Notes under the pieces: generated by a model
What the model saw: only the letters and a program-made list of their open reading frames with translations
The model's database searches: none
Told to the model about the DNA's origin: nothing
In this document: piece after piece, positions 9,628-19,416 of the stretch
Layout: every line of letters starts with the position of its first letter
Position numbering within the stretch: position 1 is the first letter of the stretch
NCBI GenBank assembly: GCA_014730295.1
Contig: WJIN01000143.1
Span: 45,007-109,006, forward strand
Reading direction: 5' to 3'
Source of the DNA: Promethearchaeota archaeon
GTDB taxonomy: Archaea > Asgardarchaeota > Lokiarchaeia > Sigynarchaeales > SOKP01
DNA length: 64,000 nt
Program-made: the position numbers and the translations under genes

Positions 9628-10461
9628 ATGCCTTATTTCCAAAACGAAGAGGGTTATAAGCTATATTACGAGGAATTTAACCCTCATTCGAGACATTGTA
9701 CGGTGATATTACTCCACGGATTTGCATCTTCTGTTTCTTTTTTTAAAGAACAAATAAAAGTGTTAAAAGAATATTATCGCGTTATCTGTTTCGATGCATT
9801 AGGGCACGGGCGCAGCGACCATCCAAAAGAACTAAATCTCTCAGTAAATATTCGGAATCAAATTATTCGAGATCTCGAAGGCTTGTTGGATTATCTCAAT
9901 ATTGAAGGCCCTTACGGAATAGTAGGGCATTCCTTAGTCGGAGGGATGATAGCGCAACTCATATGTAAGAAACATTTGGAGGATGTGAAATTCCTTATCT
10001 TGCTCAACTCAGGATACATTAATACGGATAATGTTATTCGGAATATTTTCTATAATCTTTTGCCGTATATGGTGCGGATGAATTTTTTAGATGTCGTTAA
10101 TAATTCTATTGGAAATATTTTGGATAAAACTACTCCATATATAGTACAAGCATTATCAAATTCTCTCTATAACGTGAAGATGTCAAGAGAAAAGCTATTA
10201 ATGTATATAGAAGAGCAAATCTTTGGAATGATTAATGAGATAAAAGAATATGATCCTTCCTATATTAAATGTCCCACATTGATTATAGGCGGACGACTAG
10301 ACAATTTCGCGCCAGAACAAATGTCAGAAAGTTTGGCAAAGAAGATCCCGAATTCTCGTTTGGAAATAATAGATATGGCAGGTCATTTTGGTCCAGCTCA
10401 ACGAAAAGAAACCTATAACGAGATTATTTGTGATTTTATTAGATCCATAAGAGAAAATTAA
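9628..10461 (+). CDS. Alpha/beta-hydrolase fold protein
   Basis: 277 residues with the alpha/beta-hydrolase order: oxyanion loop VILLHGFASSVSFF, DALGHGRSDHP, nucleophile elbow GIVGHSLVGG (Ser102), acid in IIGGRLDNFAP and catalytic His in DMAGHFGPAQR near residue 255. No signal peptide, so cytoplasmic. The substrate cannot be deduced; esterase, lipase-like or C-C hydrolase roles are all possible. The context (between trp and pur operons) gives no functional hint. The codon use is less AT-extreme than in trp. Confidence 0.85.
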   Translation: MPYFQNEEGYKLYYEEFNPHSRHCTVILLHGFASSVSFFKEQIKVLKEYYRVICFDALGHGRSDHPKELNLSVNIRNQIIRDLEGLLDYLNIEGPYGIVGHSLVGGMIAQLICKKHLEDVKFLILLNSGYINTDNVIRNIFYNLLPYMVRMNFLDVVNNSIGNILDKTTPYIVQALSNSLYNVKMSREKLLMYIEEQIFGMINEIKEYDPSYIKCPTLIIGGRLDNFAPEQMSESLAKKIPNSRLEIIDMAGHFGPAQRKETYNEIICDFIRSIREN

Positions 10462-10495
10462 ATTTATTTTGGATTGTATTGTTTAATAGATCATT

Positions 10496-10870
10496 ATGGA
10501 TCCAGACACAAAGATCAATGATTCTGACACTCAAGTTTCCTTTTTTAAAACTACTGTGAAAAGATTTGTTGAAAAAAGAGGCTGGAAAAAATATCATACT
10601 CCAAAAAATCTGATTCAAGCGATGGATATTGAATTGGCTGAACTATCAGAACTCTTTCTTTTTGTTGATTATGATATGAAAGATATCTTGAATAATGAAG
10701 AACTATATAAGAATATCAAAGAGGAAGTAGCAGACATATTCATATATCTAATAAGCTTCGTAAATACATTAAATATCGACTTGTCTGAATCATTTGTGGA
10801 AAAGATGGAGAAAAATCGAAAGAAATATGATATAAAGGAATTTAATGATGGGCGATATTATAAAAAGTAG
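10496..10870 (+). CDS. MazG-like nucleotide pyrophosphohydrolase
   Basis: 124 residues of the all-alpha NTP pyrophosphatase (MazG/dCTPase-like) superfamily. The metal-binding pattern is visible as MDIELAELSELFLF followed by KEEVADIFIYLISFVN (ExxE and EExxD helices). A conserved RGWKKYHTPKNL precedes it, as in RS21-C6/dCTPP1-type enzymes. A house-cleaning role against non-canonical dNTPs is known for the family; the exact substrate is inferred. It starts 34 nt after the hydrolase and upstream of purC. Confidence 0.8.
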   Translation: MDPDTKINDSDTQVSFFKTTVKRFVEKRGWKKYHTPKNLIQAMDIELAELSELFLFVDYDMKDILNNEELYKNIKEEVADIFIYLISFVNTLNIDLSESFVEKMEKNRKKYDIKEFNDGRYYKK

Positions 10871-10967
10871 GGAAGTTCCTAACCACAATCACATAGATAT
10901 TAAATAATTATTCAGTTAATACTCTATTATTAATAGATTTTTAATTCTTACTGCAATTATTCTAAGT

Positions 10968-11945
10968 ATGGTTGTGGATAATATTGAAGATTTGATTAGA
11001 AAACAGTTTGAGTATACCCTAAATAAAACAGATATATCCGAATTAGGGAAATTATACCGAGGGAAAGTTCGAGATAATTATATCTCGGATGATAAGCGAA
11101 TTATTATCGCCTCTGATCGACTTTCTGCCTTTGATCGCGTCATTACCACAATTCCTTTCAAAGGTCAAATGTTGAACCAAGTATCTTCATTTTGGTTCGA
11201 AAAGACAAAAGATATTATAAAAAATCACCTCATCGAAGTTCCCGACCCAAACGTGTCTATCGTTCACCAATGTGAAACCATTCCAGTTGAAATAATCGTG
11301 AGAGCATATTTAACCGGAACTGCGTGGAGAAATTACCAAAAAGGAAAGCCAACCTCGGGTATTATGCCTCCAAAAGGAATGAAAAAAAATGAAAAGTTAG
11401 AAGAAATTCTAGTGACACCATCAACAAAGGCCGAATCTGGCCATGATATCTACTTACCCGCGGACGAGATTATTGAAAAAGGTATGGTCGAAAGAGAAAT
11501 ATATAACCAAATGGAGGAAGCTGCGATTAAACTATTCAGATTTGGACAAGAATACTGTAAAAAGAATGGATTGATCCTAGTAGACACTAAATATGAATTC
11601 GGTATAAAAAACGGGGAGCTTATGGTAATTGACGAGATTCATACTCAAGACTCCTCACGATTTTGGATTGAAAATACATATGAACAAAGATTCCAAAAAG
11701 ATGAAGAACCTGATATTTTAGATAAGGAAATCTTTCGAGGTTGGTTAATGGAGACATATCCGGATATTTTCCCAAATATTAAACCTGAACAAGATATTCC
11801 TCCAATCTCTGACGAGATAAAGATTGAATTAGCTAAAAGGTATATGAGAAGTTATGAGCGTATTACAGGACAAGAATTTTCTCCTGAGGTAGGAAATGTA
11901 GAAGAGAGAATAAAAACGAATCTTAAAAAACGGGATTATCTCTAA
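10968..11945 (+). CDS. purC: SAICAR synthase (phosphoribosylaminoimidazole-succinocarboxamide synthase)
   Basis: 325 residues, longer than the roughly 240 of many bacterial PurC and closer in size to the yeast Ade1 type. It ligates aspartate to CAIR using ATP in de novo purine synthesis. Key stretches are LYRGKVRDNYI (ATP loop), IASDRLSAFDRVI, IPVEIIVRAYLTGTAWRNY, TPSTKAESGHD, LVDTKYEFG and VIDEIHTQDSSRFW. It heads a purine cluster on the same strand, separated from purS by a small membrane-protein gene. Confidence 0.97.
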   Translation: MVVDNIEDLIRKQFEYTLNKTDISELGKLYRGKVRDNYISDDKRIIIASDRLSAFDRVITTIPFKGQMLNQVSSFWFEKTKDIIKNHLIEVPDPNVSIVHQCETIPVEIIVRAYLTGTAWRNYQKGKPTSGIMPPKGMKKNEKLEEILVTPSTKAESGHDIYLPADEIIEKGMVEREIYNQMEEAAIKLFRFGQEYCKKNGLILVDTKYEFGIKNGELMVIDEIHTQDSSRFWIENTYEQRFQKDEEPDILDKEIFRGWLMETYPDIFPNIKPEQDIPPISDEIKIELAKRYMRSYERITGQEFSPEVGNVEERIKTNLKKRDYL

Positions 11946-11996
11946 TCAACGAAAAAGCAAAAATTATATTAGTTACCAAATTGTAATTTTTTAATA

Positions 11997-12215
11997 ATGA
12001 TAATTGAAACTATTCTCCTAGCAATCGCAATTCTTTCGACAACTGTGGGATTTTTCTATCTAATAATCAATTTTCGAAAAATCAATGCACAAAAAGTTGA
12101 AGAGACGGAAGAGGATGAATTACCTCACGATATTTCACGGGCATTTGGATTTGTGCTTCTTGCATTTCTCTTTCTTACACTATTAAGCATTTTTATCGCC
12201 CTTAGATATATCTAA
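11997..12215 (+). CDS. Small two-helix membrane protein
   Basis: 72 residues with two clear transmembrane helices (about residues 3-25 and 48-70) separated by an acidic loop rich in Glu/Asp. No known family recognised. It sits inside the purine cluster between purC and purS in the same orientation; a link to purine synthesis is unproven. It starts at the first ATG after a gap of about 50 AT-rich bases. Confidence 0.6.
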   Translation: MIIETILLAIAILSTTVGFFYLIINFRKINAQKVEETEEDELPHDISRAFGFVLLAFLFLTLLSIFIALRYI

Positions 12216-12365
12216 ACAAATTCAATACTCAAAAATAGTATTATTTTTAAGTATTATTGTTTTCAAGAATTAAGAAAACTCAATTTCGGCTGTATTTATC
12301 CGTAAGAATTATTTTTAAGTTAATAGGAATTATTTTAAATATAAACGCCTTTTTTTTCATAAAAA

Positions 12366-12647
12366 ATGGGATTAGAAGAATTAAAAGATTTTGTAGTAGA
12401 AGTAGTTTTAACTAATAAGCAAAAAGCTCGTGACCCTACTGGGGAAACAATCCAAAGAGATCTCTTAGCCAAAAAGGGATATTCTATGATATCGAATGTG
12501 AGGAGTGGGCAGTATCTAAAAATAACACTTGAAGCAAGAGATAGAAATAAAGCGGAGGAAATAGTGGTTCAGATGTGTAATGAATTACGGATTTTCAATC
12601 CTGTCACCCAAGATCTTCATATACTAAATGTAATTGAACAAAGTTAA
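12366..12647 (+). CDS. purS: FGAM synthase subunit PurS
   Basis: 93 residues, the small structural subunit that bridges PurL and PurQ in the archaeal/Gram-positive type formylglycinamidine ribonucleotide synthase. KARDPTGETIQRDLLAKKGYSMISNVRSGQYLKI is close to the family signature (xxDPxGxTIxxAL..G...V..VR.GK.). It lies 6 nt before purQ and in order with purQ and purL, so the three-part enzyme is encoded as a unit. Confidence 0.93.
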   Translation: MGLEELKDFVVEVVLTNKQKARDPTGETIQRDLLAKKGYSMISNVRSGQYLKITLEARDRNKAEEIVVQMCNELRIFNPVTQDLHILNVIEQS

Positions 12648-12653
12648 ATTAAA

Positions 12654-13364
12654 ATGAGTATTAAAGTAGCTGTTATTCAATTTCCAGGCTCCAATTGTGA
12701 CTTAGATACGCTCCATGTTTTAAATGATGTTATAAATGTAGAAGCGGAGCTCATATGGCATAACGAATTTGTCGGCTCTAAATTTGATGCGGCTGTTCTT
12801 CCAGGAGGATTTTCCTTTGGAGATTATTTACGCTCGGGAATAATAGCCGCCCATAGCCCCGCGATTGATGAGGCTAAAAAGATGCTTAAGAATAACAAAC
12901 CGATCCTCGGGATTTGCAATGGTTTTCAAATACTCACTGAAGCTCAAATGCTCCCAGGGGCCCTACTAAAAAATGATTCGCTGAAATTTATCTGTAAATG
13001 GGTAAATATTAGAGTCGAAAACACTCACACAGCCTTTACAAATCAAATGAAGGAAGGACAAGTCTTAGATATCCCAATCGCTCACGGAGAGGGACGATAT
13101 TTTACAGATAAGCTTAGGGAACTAAAAGAAAATGAACAAATTATTTTTCGATATTCAGATCTACAAGGAAGCGTGGGAGATGGTTCAAATCCAAATGGTT
13201 CGTTAGATAATATCGCGGGTGTATGCGATCTGGAGAGAAGATGTCTTGGACTAATGCCGCATCCAGAACGTGCTTCGGAAGGGATTATTAGTCCAAAGAA
13301 TACCACCCATGGCAAATTATTTTTTCAATCTATGATACAATTCATAAAATCGGGGGAGATATAG
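12654..13364 (+). CDS. purQ: FGAM synthase glutaminase subunit PurQ
   Basis: 236 residues, class I glutamine amidotransferase. [12 protein letters not shown] at the start, [14 protein letters not shown], nucleophile Cys88 in [11 protein letters not shown], and [10 protein letters not shown] carrying the catalytic His/Glu are all present. It generates ammonia for PurL. Its stop is immediately followed by the purL ATG. Confidence 0.97.
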   Translation: MSIKVAVIQFPGSNCDLDTLHVLNDVINVEAELIWHNEFVGSKFDAAVLPGGFSFGDYLRSGIIAAHSPAIDEAKKMLKNNKPILGICNGFQILTEAQMLPGALLKNDSLKFICKWVNIRVENTHTAFTNQMKEGQVLDIPIAHGEGRYFTDKLRELKENEQIIFRYSDLQGSVGDGSNPNGSLDNIAGVCDLERRCLGLMPHPERASEGIISPKNTTHGKLFFQSMIQFIKSGEI

Positions 13365-15611
13365 ATGACAAAGGTTAACATGGGAGAAGATGAATTGGAA
13401 GTGGACTTAACTGAAGATGAGATCAAATATATTAATGAGAATCTAGAGCATCAGCCTTCTATCACGGAATTAGGAATGTTTGATGTTATGTGGTCGGAAC
13501 ATTGCTCCTATAAATCTTCACGACCAAAGCTAAAACTTTTTGAAGATGCCGAAAAAAATTATGACTATGTGTTAGCGGGACCCGGACAAGATGCGGGAGT
13601 TATAGATATCGGAGATGGATATTGTTTAGCATTTCGAATTGAATCGCACAATCACCCCTCTGCAATAGAACCTTACCACGGAGCGGCAACTGGAATCGGA
13701 GGGATTATAAGAGATATTTTATGTATGGGAGTTCGTCCCATCGCATTATTAGATCCATTACGGTTTGGTCCCCTCAAAGATGACCCACATTCGCAGTGGT
13801 TGTTTAAATATGTGGTAAAAGGTATTGCGGATTATGGAAATTGTACTGGTATTCCCACAATTGGGGGAGAAGTCGAGTTTGATAAAAGTTTTAGGAATAA
13901 TTGTTTAGTTAATGTTGCGTGTATCGGATTGGGTACTATAAAGGATTTTGAACATGCTCCAAGCAGAGCATATAATCCTGGAGATTATATCGTACTTATG
14001 GGAGGATCAACGGGAAGAGATGGCATCCATGGAGTTACTTTCGCATCTCGGACATTAACCGAACAATCGGAAGAAGATAGACCAGCAGTACAGATTGGTG
14101 ATCCCTTCACTAAGAAACTTATCATCGAAGCCACCTTAGAAGCAATTAATACGGGGTATGTGAGAGGATTAAAAGATCTTGGAGGAGGAGGATTATCTTG
14201 TGCCTTAAGCGAACTGACAGGAGATGGTGGAACTGGTGCGAATGTGGATATGAAAAAAATATTTACCAGAGAACCGGGAATGAATTCATTCGAAATTATG
14301 CTTTCTGAATCACAAGAGAGAATGGCATTCATTGTGAAACCAGACGGTCTAGATGAGATTTTGAGAATTTTTAGAAAATATGAAATGGCACATGCCGTCA
14401 TTGGAAGGACAGACGATTCTAAAGTGCTTAAAGTATATGATGATGAGAATTTAGTGGTTAGCCTTCCAGCAACTGCATTATCAGAATCTCCTATGAAAGA
14501 ACGTGAGGAAAAGCGACCTGATTACCTAGATGATCTTATTGCTCAACAAACACCGCAAACCGATCTTTCTCATAAAGAAATTCTTTACACACTCATAGCC
14601 TCGGAAAATATCTGCAATAAAGAATGGATTTATCGCCAGTATGACCATGAGGTTGGTATTCGTTCGGTCGTGAAATGCGGACGCGGTGATTCGGGAGTAT
14701 TAAGAATAATGGATGAGGATAAATTCATCGCAACGAGCGTTGGATCAAATTCTAAGCATTGTTATCTCGACCCATATAACGGCGCTAAAGGAAATCTAGT
14801 GGAAGTTTGTGGCAATGTTATCTCGAACGGAGCGAAACCCATGGCAATGGTTAATTGTTGTAATTTTGGAAATCCTGAAAAACCCGAATCCTATTGGTAT
14901 TTTTCCAAGTCGGTTGAAGGAATGGCAGATTTCTGCAAGGCACTTAGAATTCCGGTTGTCGGAGGAAATGTCTCGTTTTATAATGAAGATGAAGTGACCA
15001 AGACCGCAATTAAACCCACCCCTCAAATCATGATCGTTGGATTGATTGAAGGCGTGGAAAACATCATCACGATGCCCTTCAAGAAACCCGGGAATGCGAT
15101 TGTATTAATTGGGGAAACAGGCGCAGAACTCGGGGGTTCTGAATACCATTCCGTTATCCATAAAATAGAAGGGGGGAATCCGCCGAAAGTCGATGAGAAG
15201 CGAGTTAAAAATACATGGGAACTATTTGATTTACTCTATGAAAGGAAGATGGTTAAAGCTAATCACGACATTAATAAAGGTGGATTTATAGTTACTATTG
15301 CTGAGATGTGTTTTGAAACTCAATATGGTGCTACCTTGCATCTCGATATCTTAACCAAAGAAAATTTGAATGAACACGAATTACTATACAGTGAGAGTGT
15401 AGGAAGATTCATCATCGAGGTAGATCCAAATAATTTGGACAAACTTCAATCTTTAGCTAATAATTTAGAGGTTCCAATGTCTCTCTTGGGACACATTACA
15501 ACAGAACCGAAAATAAAAATCGCGGGTTTATCATCCGGAGAAATCATACTCGACATTAAAGAAATGAAAGAAAAATACGATTCGACTATCCCAAATTTAA
15601 TGGAAATTTAA
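13365..15611 (+). CDS. purL: FGAM synthase catalytic subunit PurL (small type)
   Basis: 748 residues, the small PurL that works with PurS and PurQ, not the fused 1300-residue type. MWSEHCSYKSSRPKL, FRIESHNHPSAIEPYHGAATGIGGIIRDIL, GGSTGRDGIHGVTFAS, DLGGGGLSCALSEL and ESQERMAFIV are visible in the first half; the second half has the AIRS-like repeat with VCGNVISNGAKP and VGGNVSFYNE. It catalyses the ATP-dependent amidation of FGAR. It directly abuts purQ. Confidence 0.98.
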   Translation: MTKVNMGEDELEVDLTEDEIKYINENLEHQPSITELGMFDVMWSEHCSYKSSRPKLKLFEDAEKNYDYVLAGPGQDAGVIDIGDGYCLAFRIESHNHPSAIEPYHGAATGIGGIIRDILCMGVRPIALLDPLRFGPLKDDPHSQWLFKYVVKGIADYGNCTGIPTIGGEVEFDKSFRNNCLVNVACIGLGTIKDFEHAPSRAYNPGDYIVLMGGSTGRDGIHGVTFASRTLTEQSEEDRPAVQIGDPFTKKLIIEATLEAINTGYVRGLKDLGGGGLSCALSELTGDGGTGANVDMKKIFTREPGMNSFEIMLSESQERMAFIVKPDGLDEILRIFRKYEMAHAVIGRTDDSKVLKVYDDENLVVSLPATALSESPMKEREEKRPDYLDDLIAQQTPQTDLSHKEILYTLIASENICNKEWIYRQYDHEVGIRSVVKCGRGDSGVLRIMDEDKFIATSVGSNSKHCYLDPYNGAKGNLVEVCGNVISNGAKPMAMVNCCNFGNPEKPESYWYFSKSVEGMADFCKALRIPVVGGNVSFYNEDEVTKTAIKPTPQIMIVGLIEGVENIITMPFKKPGNAIVLIGETGAELGGSEYHSVIHKIEGGNPPKVDEKRVKNTWELFDLLYERKMVKANHDINKGGFIVTIAEMCFETQYGATLHLDILTKENLNEHELLYSESVGRFIIEVDPNNLDKLQSLANNLEVPMSLLGHITTEPKIKIAGLSSGEIILDIKEMKEKYDSTIPNLMEI

Positions 15612-15633
15612 TATTAAACACATATCGTTTAAT

Positions 15634-17067
15634 ATGTCGAATAAAATCAAAGGAATAAATGAACATTGTGGTATTTTTGCCATAAGTTGCAACGATTTTA
15701 GTTATTCTGTTCCAAGTTTAATATATAGCGGACTTATGGCACTCCAACATCGAGGGCAAATTTTTGCGGGGCTTTCCGTGAGTAATTGCTCGGGAACTCT
15801 CACTACATATAAAGATAGAGGTATGGTCTCAAAAGTTCTTACTCCATCTGTGCTTAAAACTATTTATGGCAATGTGGGTATTGGGCATGTGTGCTATGGG
15901 GAAGGAGATTTTTTAAAGATTGAAGAAGCTCAACCGTATCATTATCAATCTGATGAATTAGAATTTTCTATCTCGATGAATGGGAAGCTGACAAATTATG
16001 AACAAATAAAAAGTCAATTAGAAAATATGGGACGTATTATCACCGGAGATAGGGATATTGAGTTAGTCGCAATGCTCATCTCCTCCTTGTTTTCCTTTAA
16101 CGGGAACTTTTTAGATACTTTAAAAAAAACCTTTTCAATTATAGAAGGAGGATATTCCGTATCCATCTTGGCAAAATCAGGCGAATTATACATTCTTAGA
16201 GATAGTAGTGGGATAAAGCCTCTGTGCTATGGGGAAATTTCGAGAGATGGGAAGACATTTCATATTTTTGCCTCAGAGAGTAGTGCCTTAGATGTGATTG
16301 GGGCCAAATTAGTAAGAGACGTGAGACCAGGGGAGATAATAAAGATAGATCCCGTAAAGGGGATGAAAACTGGTATGTTTGCTGATTCTAAGGGTGGTTC
16401 ATTATGTGTGTTTGAGTACATCTATTTTGCTCGACCAGATTCTATTATAGAAAATAAATCTGTATTTGATATAAGATATAATCTCGGCAGAGCATTAGCC
16501 AAAAAAGATCCAATCAATTCGAAGGATGCCATAGTCGTGCCAGTTCCAGACTCAGGTAGAAGCGCTGCGATGGGCTATGCTTGGGAATCGGGAATATCTT
16601 ATCAAGAAGGTTTGATTAAGAACCGATATGTATGGCAATTGAAAGTTGACGATATTAAAGAAAAATTAAACCCCATTAGTCCCATTGTGAAAGGTAAAAA
16701 TATAATCCTCGTGGATGATTCCATTATTTCCGGGCAAACGATGAAAAGGATCATAAGCATGCTTAAGAATGCTGGAGCAAAGCAGATTCACGTGAGAATT
16801 AGTGCCCCGGTCGTCACTGAGAGTTGTCAATTTAACCAGAATCTTTCCAATAAAGATTTATTGATTGGTTATAGATCAATAGCGGAAGGTCATACAGAAA
16901 TCATCGAAAATATCAGAGACTACATCAATGCTGATTCATTAAACTTTCTCAGTGTGAATGAGCTAGTCAAAGTTATTGATGTAAAGGATACTAGTCTATG
17001 TCTTAGGTGTTTTCAGCCAGTAATTAAGGGCCATAAAGAAAGACTTGTACCTACACTTCACCAATAA
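15634..17067 (+). CDS. purF: Amidophosphoribosyltransferase
   Basis: 477 residues. It makes phosphoribosylamine from PRPP and glutamine, the committed purine step. The glutaminase nucleophile is Cys12 in NEHCGIFAI, preceded by a short propeptide of 11 residues that would need processing. LMALQHRGQIFAG and the phosphoribosyltransferase motif IILVDDSIISGQTMKRI are clear. A Cys pair (SLCLRCFQP) near the C-terminus resembles part of the Fe-S ligand set of Bacillus-type PurF. It starts 22 nt after purL, and its frame ends the purine cluster. Confidence 0.97.
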   Translation: MSNKIKGINEHCGIFAISCNDFSYSVPSLIYSGLMALQHRGQIFAGLSVSNCSGTLTTYKDRGMVSKVLTPSVLKTIYGNVGIGHVCYGEGDFLKIEEAQPYHYQSDELEFSISMNGKLTNYEQIKSQLENMGRIITGDRDIELVAMLISSLFSFNGNFLDTLKKTFSIIEGGYSVSILAKSGELYILRDSSGIKPLCYGEISRDGKTFHIFASESSALDVIGAKLVRDVRPGEIIKIDPVKGMKTGMFADSKGGSLCVFEYIYFARPDSIIENKSVFDIRYNLGRALAKKDPINSKDAIVVPVPDSGRSAAMGYAWESGISYQEGLIKNRYVWQLKVDDIKEKLNPISPIVKGKNIILVDDSIISGQTMKRIISMLKNAGAKQIHVRISAPVVTESCQFNQNLSNKDLLIGYRSIAEGHTEIIENIRDYINADSLNFLSVNELVKVIDVKDTSLCLRCFQPVIKGHKERLVPTLHQ

Positions 17068-17187
17068 GAAGGATATAAACAATTTATAGGAACAAAAGTT
17101 AAATATTCAGCAATATTTCATAATGTAGGATTTTGGATATTAATTAATAATAATTGAGAAAAATTAAAACAGAGGAAATTAGGAAAT

Positions 17188-17403
17188 TTGCGCGCCCGAG
17201 CATGTATTAAGTGTAGAGAATATGTCTTGATTCGCCCAGATGACCCCGGAAATATGACATTGATTAGCAAATTTGAGAAAAATCATCGCGGTCATACTCT
17301 TATTACATTAAATTTCGAAGAAATCAAAGGAACCTATAAAAAATACCAAACCGAAGAGGAAAAGAAGGCTTCAGAAGAGGAAGGCGAAAAAGAGGAATCA
17401 TAA
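17188..17403 (+). CDS. Small CxxC protein with acidic tail
   Basis: 71 residues starting at TTG with an AGGAAA stretch upstream. RACIKCREYVLIRPDDPGNM has one CxxC pair, then an SKFEKNHRGHTLITLNFEEIKGTYKKY segment containing two His residues, then a Glu/Lys-rich tail. The Cys/His set could bind one zinc ion. I recall similar small CxxC proteins in archaeal genomes but cannot name a characterised family. The start codon is not certain. Confidence 0.6.
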   Translation: MRARACIKCREYVLIRPDDPGNMTLISKFEKNHRGHTLITLNFEEIKGTYKKYQTEEEKKASEEEGEKEES

Positions 17404-17607
17404 TATAAAATTTGTATATTATCCTTCATCATCTTATATTTTTATGCTCTCTCATTCTTATATTCCCTTTTTTTGAAACAAAAATTCTATTCTCCTTCAA
17501 ATAAAACTAATAGTTAAAAAGAAGTTCTCTTACTAGGTAGACAAATAAGAAAGGTTTCTGATCTATTTTTCAGGAAAATAGGATTTTCAAAAGTTCATAT
17601 AAATAGT

Positions 17608-19416
17608 ATGTTTATATTTGCCCTCTTATCATTATTATCCGCCTTGATATTGTTTTTTCTGGGTGTGTATGTATTCGCGAAGGACTCCAAAAATCTGTTA
17701 AATATTCTATTTCTATTATTCTGTCTTTCATTTACCTTAATTGGAATTGCTGAGTATGGGATGCGTCAAGCCGCTAATTTTGAGATTGCCTATTTTTGGT
17801 CAAAGTTTTCGGTACTCTTGATAATCCCGATTTCATTTCTTTTTCATTTTAGCGTAGTCTTTTCAGAGCGGATAAACCCGCTGAACAAAATATTACTATT
17901 CATTCTTTATGGTGCGATGATATTGTTTAGTATAATAATTCTTACTACAGAGATACTAGATAAACCTCCGACCTTACAATACTGGGGATGGACTTATGGT
18001 CCTGCTCAATTCTCCCCCATATTGATATTATATTATCTTTGGCAACAGAGTTTAGTCATTCTCACATTTTCAATGTTCATCTTGAACTACTTTTATGCAA
18101 AAGATAAAATAAAAAAGAAGCAAGCGAAATTTATTCTCAATGGTTTTCTTATAGCATTGATAATTTTTTTAATTTTTGATTATTTTAGGCTTTTTCCAAA
18201 CTTTCCAGAAATGGGGGTTATCGGTTTTACCATCAGTTCAGCTTTCATTACTTTTGCTATAAGAAAATACCATCTCTTTAATTTAAATCTCTATACCGCG
18301 TCAGATAACATTATAAAAAGTTTAACAGATTCATTAATTTTAACAGATCTTAAAGGACGGATTGTAGCGGTTAATCAGGCAACTCTTCAGTTGCTAAATT
18401 ATAATCAAGATTTTCTTTTAAAACACGAAATAGAAAATATTATATCGGAAGATAGCAGAGATTGGGACATATTTAAGAAACAGTTGCCTCAACACGGAAG
18501 GAGTTACTCAGATATTAAAGATATAGAGGTAAATTACTTAACTAAACATAATATTTCCATTCCGATGTCGCTTTCAATCTCAATAATTAGTGATCCAGTT
18601 TATAATCAAGCCAAGGGGATAATCTTTATTGGACGCGACATTTCTAAGAGGAAAGAAGTGGAACACAATTACAAATCATTATTGAATAGACAAAGGAAAT
18701 ATATCGACGAGATTTTGAAAAATTCTAAGTTTAAAACCAAATTTATCTCGACCATGTCTCATGAACTTCGGACACCCCTCAATAGCATTATTGGGTTTTC
18801 AGATCTGCTATTAGATCGTTCATATGGTGATCTTAATAAACCCCAACTTGAATTCTTGAAGGACATTAAGTCATCCTCAGAGCATTTACTTAATCTTATT
18901 AATGACTTGCTAGATATATCAAAGATCGAAGGAGGAAATTTAGAATTAAATCCTAAAGAGATCTTTTTAGCAGATTTAATGAACCACATAACAACTCAAA
19001 TCCAACCACTTGCAAAAGAAAAAGGACTAAGCTTAAGAATCGAAGGCTTCAATTTAAAGAGATATTTATGGGTTGATCCTGTTAGACTAAAAGAAATTTT
19101 TTACAATTTATTGACAAACGCTATCAAATATACGAAAAATGGAGGAGTGACGATTGATATGAAAGAGAAACACGATTTTTGGGAATTCTCCATTATTGAT
19201 ACAGGAATAGGAATTTCTCAAGAAGATTTTGGATTGGTTTTTCAAGAATTTGAACGGACAAATAATCCCTTGATAAAGAAAACAGAAGGTACAGGGTTGG
19301 GATTACCTTTAACCAAACGATTAGTCAATTTGCATGGAGGAAAGATTTGGTTTGAGAGTAAACTCGGAGATGGAACGACTTTTTATTTCACAATTCCAAA
19401 AAAAAATGAGAAATAA
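17608..19416 (+). CDS. Membrane sensor histidine kinase (7TM-PAS-HisKA-HATPase)
   Basis: 602 residues. About seven hydrophobic helices fill residues 1-225 (7TM sensor region). A PAS-like domain follows, about residues 235-350 (SLILTDLKGRIVAVNQATLQLL through FIGRDISKRKE). The HisKA domain has FISTMSHELRTPLNSIIGFSDLL with phosphorylated His385, and the ATPase has N box FYNLLTNAIKYT, G1 DTGIGISQEDF and G2 GTGLGLPLTKRLV. No receiver domain and no adjacent response-regulator gene, so its partner is elsewhere. The signal is unknown. Confidence 0.93.
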   Translation: MFIFALLSLLSALILFFLGVYVFAKDSKNLLNILFLLFCLSFTLIGIAEYGMRQAANFEIAYFWSKFSVLLIIPISFLFHFSVVFSERINPLNKILLFILYGAMILFSIIILTTEILDKPPTLQYWGWTYGPAQFSPILILYYLWQQSLVILTFSMFILNYFYAKDKIKKKQAKFILNGFLIALIIFLIFDYFRLFPNFPEMGVIGFTISSAFITFAIRKYHLFNLNLYTASDNIIKSLTDSLILTDLKGRIVAVNQATLQLLNYNQDFLLKHEIENIISEDSRDWDIFKKQLPQHGRSYSDIKDIEVNYLTKHNISIPMSLSISIISDPVYNQAKGIIFIGRDISKRKEVEHNYKSLLNRQRKYIDEILKNSKFKTKFISTMSHELRTPLNSIIGFSDLLLDRSYGDLNKPQLEFLKDIKSSSEHLLNLINDLLDISKIEGGNLELNPKEIFLADLMNHITTQIQPLAKEKGLSLRIEGFNLKRYLWVDPVRLKEIFYNLLTNAIKYTKNGGVTIDMKEKHDFWEFSIIDTGIGISQEDFGLVFQEFERTNNPLIKKTEGTGLGLPLTKRLVNLHGGKIWFESKLGDGTTFYFTIPKKNEK